Shown in pieces: positions 7,226 to 14,195 of a DNA stretch of 34,016 nt. The DNA comes from Nostoc sp. NMS4. GTDB taxonomy: Bacteria > Cyanobacteriota > Cyanobacteriia > Cyanobacteriales > Nostocaceae. Position numbers and translations under genes: made by a program. The notes beneath the pieces were generated by a model. It was given only the letters and a program-made list of their open reading frames with translations, was not told the DNA's origin and did no database searches. Position 1 is the stretch's first letter. Each line of letters begins with the position of its first letter. The stretch lies in the NCBI RefSeq assembly GCF_017115095.1, contig NZ_JABXKI010000180.1, forward strand, positions 23,212 through 57,227, in the 5' to 3' direction.

Positions 7226-9244
7226 ATGAATAAGATTAAACTCGAAGATATTACCCTAAATCACCTCAAAATCTTAAAAGCAGTAGATGACTGTGGTAGC
7301 TTTTCTAAAGCAGCACAAAAACTAGGTTATAGTCAAGCACTAATTAGTAAAAAAGTCAAACAAATAGAGGATTGTTTTGGAGTAATTCTCCTAAATCGCT
7401 CCCCTGGCTTTATCTGCTTGACTAATAAAGGCAAGAAATTAATTTCCCAGACACTTAATTTAGTAGAAACTGTAGAAAATCTGCAAGAAGAATTTCAGGC
7501 AACATTTAGCGCTGAGGGCGAAGATTTGATATTGGGAGCTACTAATTTAATTTTAGAAGTCTGGCTCAAACAATATTTGCAGCGATTTCAGCTTTGTTTT
7601 CCAGGTAGAAATCTTAAAGAGATTGCGGTTAAAAATAGCAGATTTTTTTCAAATTGCCAACTAATAGAAATGGATCTTCTGCTTAACAGTTGCGCTGGAT
7701 ATAAAGAAGAACACCACTGCACTAGATTAAAAACTCATAAAATGCTGTTGGTTTCCTTTGGGGCAAGTAAATATCTCAATGAGCATAGCCTAGTTAAAAT
7801 AAATGATATTGATCTGGCTGATGTTGTACTTTTAGATGAGGTTCATCAGGAACTATCTAAAAATGAATTTTTGATGAACAAATTAAGTGGCGTACAAGTG
7901 CTACACAGCTATCAAGATGTACTAAACTACGCTGACAAAAATCAAAAACTAACGATTTTACCTGACTTTTGCCAAGCTGATATCATATCTCAATACCAAG
8001 TCCTAACTTTTCCGATTCAAGATATTAATGAATATGGAATTTATCTTCATGTTCCTCGCTTTAGTGAATTGTTAATATCCGCAGAGAGTTTGGTAAGAAG
8101 TTTTAGACTAGATCCAGATAACTTAGAAAGTTTGCCCAACGTAAATCTATTTTTAGGTAGCTGTTATCCCAAAGAAGAAAATATTCTTAGAATAGGTATT
8201 CAGAGAGACTCCATAGGACAGTTTATTGCTGGATATGGAACTAAGTATATTTCTGATTTACAGAGAGCATCATCACTTGAACAGGCTATTTTCAAAAATA
8301 TTGAAATTAATCGAGATTTTGAGTTACAAATTCTGCCCTTTGCTTCTGGGGAACAAATGAATCGACAGATGAAGCGGGGAGAACTAGATATTTGTATTTT
8401 AGATGATATTTCTCTCTTGAATAATGGTAGCCAATTCTTTGATGATTTAAGTTTTGGTTCTAAATTAATTGGGATTGCTTCGTATAATCTTTTGGGTCAA
8501 GATATCAATATTGTTTTGCATAAAGATTCTTCTATAAATACTATCCAGGATCTAAAAGGTAAACGAATTTCTACCTTATTTGGTTCAAATGCCCATAGGT
8601 TCATCATTACTCTTTTTGACCTCTATGATATGGATGTTAGTAAAGATTGCAGATTAGTGAATGAAGATCCTCGTAGAGCAAGTAAGAGTTTGGCAAATAA
8701 AACTATAGATGCTTACGTATGTTGTCACACTTTTGCCTCAATTTTAGAAGCTTATGCTTTTGTCAGAAAACTACCTCTATCTCAAACAATTAGTTTAAGA
8801 ATTCCATCAATCAGAGGAATTGTTTGTCGCTCGCAGTTCATTAAAGAAAATCCTAAAATTGTAGTTGCTTATTTACATGATTTAGTAGTCGCTAACTATT
8901 GGTTTAATTCATCACCAATCAAGGCAGCAGATTTACTAACTAAAGTGATTGATGTGAGAACAACTCAAGTAAATCAGTTTTTTAATCCTGTATTTGGGAA
9001 CCGCATCGATCCGACCCTCAAACCTCAATGGTCTTGGTTACTGAAAACTTTAAATCGCAGGTTGGAAGGGAAATATGGTATTTCACTATTTGATGTGGAT
9101 TTCTGGATAGATGATTATTTCTTAAGACTTGTCTATAATTTGCTGAATCTAGATTATCACTTTCATCAAGTTTCTTTTGCAAGTGAATTTTCTAGTAGCT
9201 ATTTTGTTGAGGAACAGTTTAGCCGACACATAAAAGTTCTGTAA
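7226..9244 (+). CDS. LysR-type regulator fused to an SsuA/NrtA-like solute-binding domain
   Basis: 672 residues, about twice a normal LysR protein. Residues 8-67 form the LysR winged helix-turn-helix (LKILKAVDDCGSFSKAAQKLGYSQALISKKVKQIE). Residues about 90-310 look like a divergent LysR effector domain. From about 320 a second module begins that resembles the free SsuA-like lipoprotein at 23520-24593: ILRIGIQ (320-326) versus VIRLGYQ; MKRGELDICILDDI versus LNGNRADIGGCGDI; INTIQDLKGKRIST (DLKGKR at 442-447) versus IRKPTDLVGKKVAV; and KTIDAYVCCHTFASILEA versus GSVDAWAVWEPYISIAEL. The last 110 residues match nothing I recognise. No signal peptide or membrane segment is visible, so it should be cytoplasmic. 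Inference: a regulator of the organosulfur genes whose ligand domain was recruited from a transporter. Confidence 0.82.
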   Translation: MNKIKLEDITLNHLKILKAVDDCGSFSKAAQKLGYSQALISKKVKQIEDCFGVILLNRSPGFICLTNKGKKLISQTLNLVETVENLQEEFQATFSAEGEDLILGATNLILEVWLKQYLQRFQLCFPGRNLKEIAVKNSRFFSNCQLIEMDLLLNSCAGYKEEHHCTRLKTHKMLLVSFGASKYLNEHSLVKINDIDLADVVLLDEVHQELSKNEFLMNKLSGVQVLHSYQDVLNYADKNQKLTILPDFCQADIISQYQVLTFPIQDINEYGIYLHVPRFSELLISAESLVRSFRLDPDNLESLPNVNLFLGSCYPKEENILRIGIQRDSIGQFIAGYGTKYISDLQRASSLEQAIFKNIEINRDFELQILPFASGEQMNRQMKRGELDICILDDISLLNNGSQFFDDLSFGSKLIGIASYNLLGQDINIVLHKDSSINTIQDLKGKRISTLFGSNAHRFIITLFDLYDMDVSKDCRLVNEDPRRASKSLANKTIDAYVCCHTFASILEAYAFVRKLPLSQTISLRIPSIRGIVCRSQFIKENPKIVVAYLHDLVVANYWFNSSPIKAADLLTKVIDVRTTQVNQFFNPVFGNRIDPTLKPQWSWLLKTLNRRLEGKYGISLFDVDFWIDDYFLRLVYNLLNLDYHFHQVSFASEFSSSYFVEEQFSRHIKVL

Positions 9245-9285
9245 TAATTCAAGTCGGAGGTAGTTAACTCCTTCAATCATAATTG

Positions 9286-9346
9286 AGGGGCAATCTCCCC
9301 ATGCTTGCTTTCACCTATCAAAAGCAGTCACAAGGCTATTGCCCCT
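9286..9346. terminator. Weak inverted repeat after the LysR-fusion gene
   Basis: aggggcaat (9286-9294) and attgcccct (9338-9346) are exact reverse complements 43 nt apart; ggggcaatctcccc inside the left arm can also fold alone. It lies between convergent genes (fusion regulator and heme oxygenase). There is no U tract, so the terminator role is only a guess. Confidence 0.3.
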
Positions 9347-9456
9347 AAATATTTTGAGCGTTTTTCGCTCTTTACCCAGAAACACCTATGAATTATCCTT
9401 CATCAGGCTATCTGAATTTATGACTCCACACACCACACTCCGCAATCTCAACACGG

Positions 9457-10173
9457 TTACTCAGCAGTGACGAGTTCAGTACTACCACGTGTGCGACGAC
9501 GTGTAAGACTATTATATAGCATCACACCGATCGCCTTAATTAAATTACCTTCCAATTCCTGGAACAGCTTCATGTTCGTGCCAAAGGCGGCGTTAGCTTC
9601 ATCAACGATGCGATCGCTTGCCGCCTCGTCAAGGGGTAATTCATCCAAAATTTGCCGATATTTGGCTTTGAATGCCTTCTCATCAGTAATTTCTGGAAAC
9701 TCATAAAAGGCTGTTCCTTGTCCATCAGACAAATTCATCGCTGTTACAGCAATATTTTTGAGAATTTGTCCCCCGGATAAGTCACCTATGTAACGAGTGT
9801 AGGAATGGGCGATTAACAATTCCGGTTCTGTCGCAGATATTTCTCGGATGCGCTGTACATAAGCTTCACCTGCGGGAGATAATTTAATTTGCTCTCTCCA
9901 GTTTGCACCAAAGTAATAACTTAGGTCTTCTTCTAGGCTATGCTTGCGGTTTAGCTGAGGAAAGTTAATTTTAGAAACTATTGGGTGCTGGCGGTGCTTT
10001 TCCATTTCCTCTTCCATCGCTGAGTAGACGAAGTAGAAGTTAGCAACTAGTTTCCGGTAAGAGTTTTTTTCTACTACTCCTTTTAAAAAGCACTTGACAA
10101 AACCTACATTCTCTGCCATCGTGTGGGCTTTCTTAGTGCCTACACGTAATTTGGTTGCTAAATTGCTGCTCAT
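9457..10173 (-). CDS. ho1: Heme oxygenase (biliverdin-forming), HO1 type
   Basis: 238 residues, the standard length for cyanobacterial HO1. It opens heme to biliverdin IX-alpha, CO and iron with ferredoxin as electron donor, supplying the precursor of phycocyanobilin and phytochrome chromophores, and acts in the cytosol. The proximal heme ligand is His17 in KKAHTMAEN. The distal-helix motif GDLSGGQILKNIA lies near 128-140. SYRKLVANFYFVYSAMEEEM (about 38-57) is typical of plant/cyanobacterial heme oxygenases. The C-terminal tail is basic and short, without a membrane anchor. It stands alone on the minus strand, divergent from glmM across about 570 bp. No Shine-Dalgarno is evident. Confidence 0.95.
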   Translation of the reverse strand: MSSNLATKLRVGTKKAHTMAENVGFVKCFLKGVVEKNSYRKLVANFYFVYSAMEEEMEKHRQHPIVSKINFPQLNRKHSLEEDLSYYFGANWREQIKLSPAGEAYVQRIREISATEPELLIAHSYTRYIGDLSGGQILKNIAVTAMNLSDGQGTAFYEFPEITDEKAFKAKYRQILDELPLDEAASDRIVDEANAAFGTNMKLFQELEGNLIKAIGVMLYNSLTRRRTRGSTELVTAE

Positions 10174-10745
10174 GCTAAATTTCTCAACTTTAAAAAGTTA
10201 ACTGCCGGAGTTTTGATTCACTAACGGCTAAAAAAGCCATTAAAACGTTACCTTAAAACTATTTGATGAGAATTTATATTAAAATTTTTTAAGCTGCGAT
10301 GATTCTGTCATTTTTTACACAGAAACAAGGCTAAGAGAACAGAAATTGAGATTTTAGTATTTTGATTTTTTGTTGTTATTAGCTGAATCTTGCTTTCATT
10401 TTCAGCAAAGCTGGAAATTTCCGTGATGCAATCCTAGTAATATTTATTACATACTTCTGGGCTGGTAGCATTGCAAAGTGTGAACTAATACAGATAAAAA
10501 TCAAAACGAAAGTTGTCGGCATAAAAGGAATAATTAGCTAAGATGTGGAAAATTTACTAATAACGTAAAAACTAATACTAATTTTATCAAAGATTTACAA
10601 TCTAAGAAAGAAAAATTCAGTATTCTTACGTAAAGATAGGTAGATATAGATTGAATTTCTAAAGAGAAAAAGCATGTCAAAATTGCTGAATAAAGTCTTA
10701 AGTGGTATTTATTTTTCAGTGTGATTGTGTGGAGTGTTTAAAAAT
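10174..10745. promoter_or_regulatory. Divergent ho1/glmM intergenic region
   Basis: About 570 bp of AT-rich DNA with no reading frame of note. The one distinct motif is gtaatatttattac (10437-10450), a perfect dyad with the GTAN8TAC form used by the nitrogen regulator NtcA. I find no -10 box at the spacing expected for NtcA activation in either direction, so function is doubtful. GGAG at 10731-10734 may serve the glmM start at 10746. Confidence 0.35.
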
Positions 10746-12218
10746 ATGGTTTCATCTATAACTCGGACATCGGGCATTTCTGGGGGTTCTACTTCTGAAA
10801 TTGAGGGATTGGGCAAAGGGATTGAGAGCAGTTTTGGCATGAATTTAATCCCATTACCAACAAATTCCTTATTTGGCACAGATGGGATTCGCGGACGAGT
10901 GGGAGAATTACTGACTGCGCCTCTAGCATTGCAAGTTGGTTTTTGGACGGGGATTGTTTTACGCAATCATGCGACTCAAGTAGGGCCAGTCATTCTCGGA
11001 CAGGACTCTAGAAACTCCAGTGATATGCTAGCAATGGCTTTGAGTGCAGGGTTAACAGCAGCAGGGTTAGAGGTTTGGTATTTAGGATTATGCCCCACTC
11101 CTTGCGTTGCCTATCTTACCAGCATCACTAATGCCATCGGCGGCGTGATGATTTCTGCCAGCCACAATCCCCCAGAAGACAATGGGATTAAGGTTTTTGG
11201 TGCTAAGGGTGGGAAGTTACCGCAAATATTGCAGACAGAAATAGAAGCTGGACTGCGTGGCAAAATATCACCGATCGCTAAAGTTAGTAATTGCGGACGG
11301 CATTATTCACGTTTCGAGTTAGTAGAAGATTATAGCTCGGCGTTGAAAAAACCCTTGAATGGTGTCCTAAACCTTCAGGGAATGAAGATTGTTTTAGACT
11401 TAGCATGGGGTGCAGCAGTTGGGTTAGCACCATCAGTATTTACACAAATGGGGGCGGAAGTAATCTGCTTGCATAACGAAGCAGATGGCGATCGCATTAA
11501 TGTTAACTGCGGTTCCACTCATTTAGACATACTGGCAGCAACCGTACAAGAACACAACGCCGACATCGGCTTTGGCTTCGATGGCGATGCCGATCGCGTC
11601 TTAGCAGTAGACAACACTGGCAGACAAGTTAACGGCGATTACATTCTCTACCTGTGGGGACGGCAGTTACAACAAAACCAACAATTGCCAAACAACCTGA
11701 TTGTATCTACAGTCATGGCCAACTTAGGCTTTGAAAAAGCTTGGCAGCAAATTGGTGGTAACTTAATTCGTACCGCAGTTGGCGACCAATACGTACAAGC
11801 CGAAATGCAGCGCACCGGATCAATGTTAGGTGGCGAACAATCAGGGCATATTCTTTGCCGTCACTATGCCGTCACTGGAGATGGCTTGTTAACAGCATTA
11901 CACATAGCATCTTTGGTAAAAGAGGCGGGTGTTCCCTTGAGCGAATTAGTAGATCGAAGCTTCCAAACCTATCCGCAATTATTGCGGAACGTGCGAGTTG
12001 TCGATCGCGATCGCCGTTTGGGATGGCAAGATTGTCAACCTGTACAAAAAGCGATCGCTCTTGCTGAAGCTGCAATGGGCGATTCCGGCAGAATTTTGGT
12101 TCGCGCCTCTGGCACAGAACCAGTCATCAGAGTAATGGTAGAAGCAGCAAATGCCGAACTCGCCAACTACTGGACAAATGAATTAGTTTCGCAAGTCCAG
12201 CAGCATCTGATGGAGTGA
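10746..12218 (+). CDS. glmM: Phosphoglucosamine mutase GlmM
   Basis: About 490 residues from the ATG at 10746. It interconverts glucosamine-6-phosphate and glucosamine-1-phosphate for UDP-GlcNAc, so feeds peptidoglycan and glycan synthesis. Visible family motifs: LFGTDGIRG at the domain start, the phosphoserine loop [14 protein letters not shown] (Ser at codon 11160-11162), the Mg-binding loop FGFDGDADR (11574-11597), the sugar-binding GGEQSGH and the phosphate-binding [11 protein letters not shown] near the C terminus. A TTG at 10725 extends the frame but is unlikely. An inner ATG at 10839 would put the catalytic Ser at residue 108, close to 102 in E. coli, leaving a low-complexity 31-residue extension if 10746 is used. 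The last codons abut an IS605-like end. Confidence 0.94.
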   Translation: MVSSITRTSGISGGSTSEIEGLGKGIESSFGMNLIPLPTNSLFGTDGIRGRVGELLTAPLALQVGFWTGIVLRNHATQVGPVILGQDSRNSSDMLAMALSAGLTAAGLEVWYLGLCPTPCVAYLTSITNAIGGVMISASHNPPEDNGIKVFGAKGGKLPQILQTEIEAGLRGKISPIAKVSNCGRHYSRFELVEDYSSALKKPLNGVLNLQGMKIVLDLAWGAAVGLAPSVFTQMGAEVICLHNEADGDRINVNCGSTHLDILAATVQEHNADIGFGFDGDADRVLAVDNTGRQVNGDYILYLWGRQLQQNQQLPNNLIVSTVMANLGFEKAWQQIGGNLIRTAVGDQYVQAEMQRTGSMLGGEQSGHILCRHYAVTGDGLLTALHIASLVKEAGVPLSELVDRSFQTYPQLLRNVRVVDRDRRLGWQDCQPVQKAIALAEAAMGDSGRILVRASGTEPVIRVMVEAANAELANYWTNELVSQVQQHLME

Positions 12219-12350
12219 ACTACTCCGTAAGACCGACGGAGCTTCCCAATTCATCGGGAATAGCCTCCAGAACTCCGTAGTACTAGAAGTCTGACATTCC
12301 CTCCAAGGGCAGGAGTCCTGGTTCCCAAGACCCAAATCTTTCTCTTGCAA
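12219..12350 (-). mobile_element. Orphan IS200/IS605 (TnpB-type) right-end remnant with hairpins
   Basis: Read on the minus strand, this segment looks like the structured end that follows tnpB in IS605/IS1341-type elements. It has an aggactcctgcccttggag...aatgtcaga block near 12290-12325, a stem ttccc/gggaa (12243-12247 and 12256-12260) inside ggag/cctcc arms, and a terminal stem ctccgt/acggag (12223-12228 and 12236-12241) ending in tagttcac against the glmM stop. No transposase or TnpB frame remains. In intact elements this region encodes the 3' part of the omega RNA. The call rests on remembered pattern, so confidence is moderate. Confidence 0.45.
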
Positions 12351-12441
12351 CATATACCTATTAGCTTGGTTTTCGCTTATGGCATTGATGGTCAAGACCG
12401 AATAATTCTATCAGAAAATACTGGGGATTCTTCATCCATAA

Positions 12442-12480
12442 GCGTATTGTGTTTTTGCTTCCCGCTTAAAAACAATACGC
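12442..12480. repeat. Stem-loop gcgtattgt / acaatacgc
   Basis: gcgtattgt (12442-12450) and acaatacgc (12472-12480) are exact reverse complements. The stem extends with ttttt/aaaaa across one bulged base, and the loop is about 10 nt. It sits directly before the target duplication of the MITE at 12488. Confidence 0.45.
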
Positions 12481-12487
12481 CTATGTT

Positions 12488-12628
12488 CCAATACAGTTCA
12501 GTTAAGCATTTCTTTCTTCTCTCTGCGTCCTTGGCGTTCTTGGCGGTACCCTGCGGGAAGCCGAAGCGTCTACGTTAAAAAATGACTTTGGCAAAGAAAG
12601 AGTTTTAGCCTTAACTGAACCGTATTGG
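12488..12628. mobile_element. 141-bp MITE with near-perfect 20-bp TIRs and 8-bp target duplication
   Basis: Left end ccaatacagttcagttaagc (12488-12507); right end ccttaactgaaccgtattgg (12609-12628), whose reverse complement differs at 2 of 20 positions. Flanks are cctatgtt (12480-12487) and cctatgct (12629-12636), an 8-bp target duplication with one difference. The interior includes tctctgcgtccttggcgttc and gaagcgtctacg repeat pieces and no gene. Solo copies of the terminus lie at 12855-12873 and 26131-26150. Confidence 0.65.
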
Positions 12629-12783
12629 CCTATGCTCTACTCACCCCCCGCTCCCTATCCTCACCTTATGAGTACATTGTTCGCTGTCTTCGTCTCGCAG
12701 AGAAGGTGGGGACTTCCGCGACACGTTAAATTAGCTAATATCTCGCTCTCATCTGAAAAAAACACCAAGTTTAATCCCACATT

Positions 12784-12813
12784 CCGCACATAACCAAGGG
12801 TGGTTATGTGTGG
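12784..12813. repeat. 13-bp stem-loop cgcacataacca / tggttatgtgtg
   Basis: Arms 12784-12796 and 12801-12813 pair over 13 bp with one G-T wobble and a 4-nt loop (aggg). No gene ends nearby on either strand, so it is more likely a repeat than a terminator. Confidence 0.45.
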
Positions 12814-12854
12814 AAGCTGTGACATTTTGATAATTTAATTAAACCTGAATAACT

Positions 12855-12873
12855 CAATACAGTTCAGTTAAGG
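12855..12873. repeat. Solo MITE terminus
   Basis: caatacagttcagttaagg matches the terminus of the MITE at 12488-12628. No partner end of the right polarity follows. Confidence 0.5.
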
Positions 12874-12910
12874 TTTTTTGATAAAAATTCTAGATCGCGT
12901 CTAATTATTG

Positions 12911-12937
12911 TAGAGACGGCGATTCATCGCGTCTCTT
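12911..12937. repeat. Hairpin repeat agagacg...cgtctct
   Basis: agagacg (12912-12918) and cgtctct (12930-12936), extended by cga/tcg, form a short hairpin; tagagacg...tcatcgcgtctct units are a common intergenic repeat type in Nostoc-like genomes. Together with the four elements before it, this accounts for most of the 830-bp gene-free stretch from 12219 to 13049. I see no intact gene there. Confidence 0.45.
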
Positions 12938-13049
12938 GCTTTAATAGGAACTAATTATGCGGACATGATATGACATTTAGTCTTAGCGCCAGTCAAAACG
13001 TGGTATTATTTACCTCGATATTCCTAGCTATTTGTCCTAATAAAATACA

Positions 13050-13826
13050 GTGCTTGTTTTTATTATCCCACTCAAAAGTTTACAAGTTTCCAACTCCTGG
13101 GAGCGTGTTACACAATTATTTGAAAGATGCATTAAATCAGTTTGTAATCAAACCTCACCAAACTTTCGCGTTATTGTTGTTTGCCACGAAAAGCCCAAAA
13201 TAGAATTCACTCATCCTCATATCACATATATTACAGTTGATTTTTCTCCTCCAAACGAGCCTACCCCCGAAGCCAAAGGAGACACAGATAAAGGGCGTAA
13301 AATCTTAAAAGGATTGATGTATGCTCGGCAATTTTCTCCCACCCACACTATGACAGTTGATGCTGATGATTGTGTGAGTGAAAAATTAGCCCAATTTGTT
13401 CAACAACACCCTGATTCTAATGGATGGTTTATAAATAAAGGTTATAAATATCAAGAAGGCAGTAATTACATATACATCAAGAGAAACAATTTTTATAAAA
13501 TGTGCGGTACTTGTAATATTCTTCGATATGATTTGAATGATTTGCCAGAAACCGCAGAATATAATCGTGGCTACGGATACTATAGATATTATATAGACCA
13601 CGCTAAAGTCAGAGATATTTTAAAGAGCAAAGCAAAAGCCATTAAATCATTACCATTTCCAGGAGCAGTTTATATTTTGGAAACAGGAGAAAATCTTTTT
13701 AACAATTCAAAAAGATTAGGATTTAGCATTTTTAACCGTAAATTGTTAAATCAATCATTGAGAGATGAATTCGGATTATACAAATTACAGCAATCCAGAG
13801 AGATTTTTCAACTATCGGAATTTTAA
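13050..13826 (+). CDS. Family-2-type (GT-A) glycosyltransferase
   Basis: 258 residues from a GTG, the only start available because a stop codon (13041-13043) lies just upstream; no ribosome-binding site is seen. The first strand LVFIIPLKS and ERCIKSVCNQTSPNFRVIVVCHE (about 24-46) are the nucleotide-binding half of a GT-A fold. TMTVDADDCVSEKL (about 96-109) carries the D-x-D type metal/sugar-nucleotide motif. The C-terminal part is Tyr-rich (YNRGYGYYRYYID) and ends without membrane segments. It lies upstream of the hps-like operon but is separated by 370 bp of repeats and a candidate promoter, so it is probably its own transcript. Acceptor and sugar unknown. Confidence 0.75.
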   Translation: MLVFIIPLKSLQVSNSWERVTQLFERCIKSVCNQTSPNFRVIVVCHEKPKIEFTHPHITYITVDFSPPNEPTPEAKGDTDKGRKILKGLMYARQFSPTHTMTVDADDCVSEKLAQFVQQHPDSNGWFINKGYKYQEGSNYIYIKRNNFYKMCGTCNILRYDLNDLPETAEYNRGYGYYRYYIDHAKVRDILKSKAKAIKSLPFPGAVYILETGENLFNNSKRLGFSIFNRKLLNQSLRDEFGLYKLQQSREIFQLSEF

Positions 13827-13897
13827 ATTATTTTTGAAAAAATCTAAGTAGTTTTGTAGTGGCGTGGCAAGCTTAAAATACCGCATTAAATGTAGAC

Positions 13898-13979
13898 GTA
13901 GGTTGGGTGGAGCGGAGCGCAACCCAACATATATTAGGATGTTGGGTTACGCAAAGCCTCCACCCAACCTACATTTTTT
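13898..13979. repeat. Nested palindromic repeat with T-tract
   Basis: Outer arms gtaggttgggtgga (13898-13911) and tccacccaacctac (13959-13972) are exact reverse complements. Inside them gcgcaacccaacat (13917-13930) pairs with atgttgggttacgc (13939-13952) apart from one central mismatch. Seven T's follow at 13974-13980, so it may also end transcription of the glycosyltransferase. A degenerate partial copy (aacccaacctac) lies at 26113-26124. Confidence 0.6.
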
Positions 13980-14005
13980 TTGCAACATTTTAGCCTTGAC
14001 ACGCT

Positions 14006-14125
14006 AGTAGGGTGTGTTAGCGAAGCGTAATGCACCAAAAGCTTGGAATTATGCCGTAGTTTCTGCAATAACACAAAGCCAGTTCCTACAACGGGAAGCT
14101 CCGCGACGCACTGGCTCCCCTACGT
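14006..14125. repeat. Degenerate repeat patchwork before hpsL
   Basis: Contains gggtgtgttagcgaagcg/taatgcacc, then gggaagctccgcgacgcactgg, both typical of dispersed Nostoc intergenic repeats. No reading frame of note. Confidence 0.35.
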
Positions 14126-14128
14126 CTA

Positions 14129-14158
14129 TTTCAAAATCAAATTTTAGTCCTATATAAT
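14129..14158 (+). promoter_or_regulatory. Candidate sigma-70-type promoter for the hps-like operon
   Basis: tttcaa (14129-14134), an 18-nt spacer, then a perfect tataat (14153-14158). The predicted transcript would start near 14165, leaving a leader of about 30 nt before the ATG at 14196. The -10 box overlaps an ATG at 14157, which argues against that ATG as the translation start. Confidence 0.4.
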
Positions 14159-14195
14159 GGAGTATTTTCCCAGGCTGATAGGCTACAGTGCCACT

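Noticed and set aside
10437-10450. GTAN8TAC palindrome as an NtcA site for ho1 or glmM
   Set aside because: The match is exact, but no -10 box lies at the spacing expected for NtcA activation in either direction, and AT-rich spacer yields such dyads by chance.
12183-12395. 70-residue minus-strand frame overlapping the end of glmM as a gene
   Set aside because: It runs through the hairpins of the presumed IS605-type right end and the last codons of glmM; more likely non-coding structured DNA than protein.
12970-13203. 77-residue plus-strand frame before and over the small glycosyltransferase
   Set aside because: It overlaps the GT2 gene in another frame and has no recognisable features; the GT2 frame has clear fold motifs.
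14006-14034. gggtgtgttagcgaagcgtaatgcacc as an attachment site
   Set aside because: No integrase, tRNA or second matching copy is present in the window; it resembles a common Nostoc repeat.
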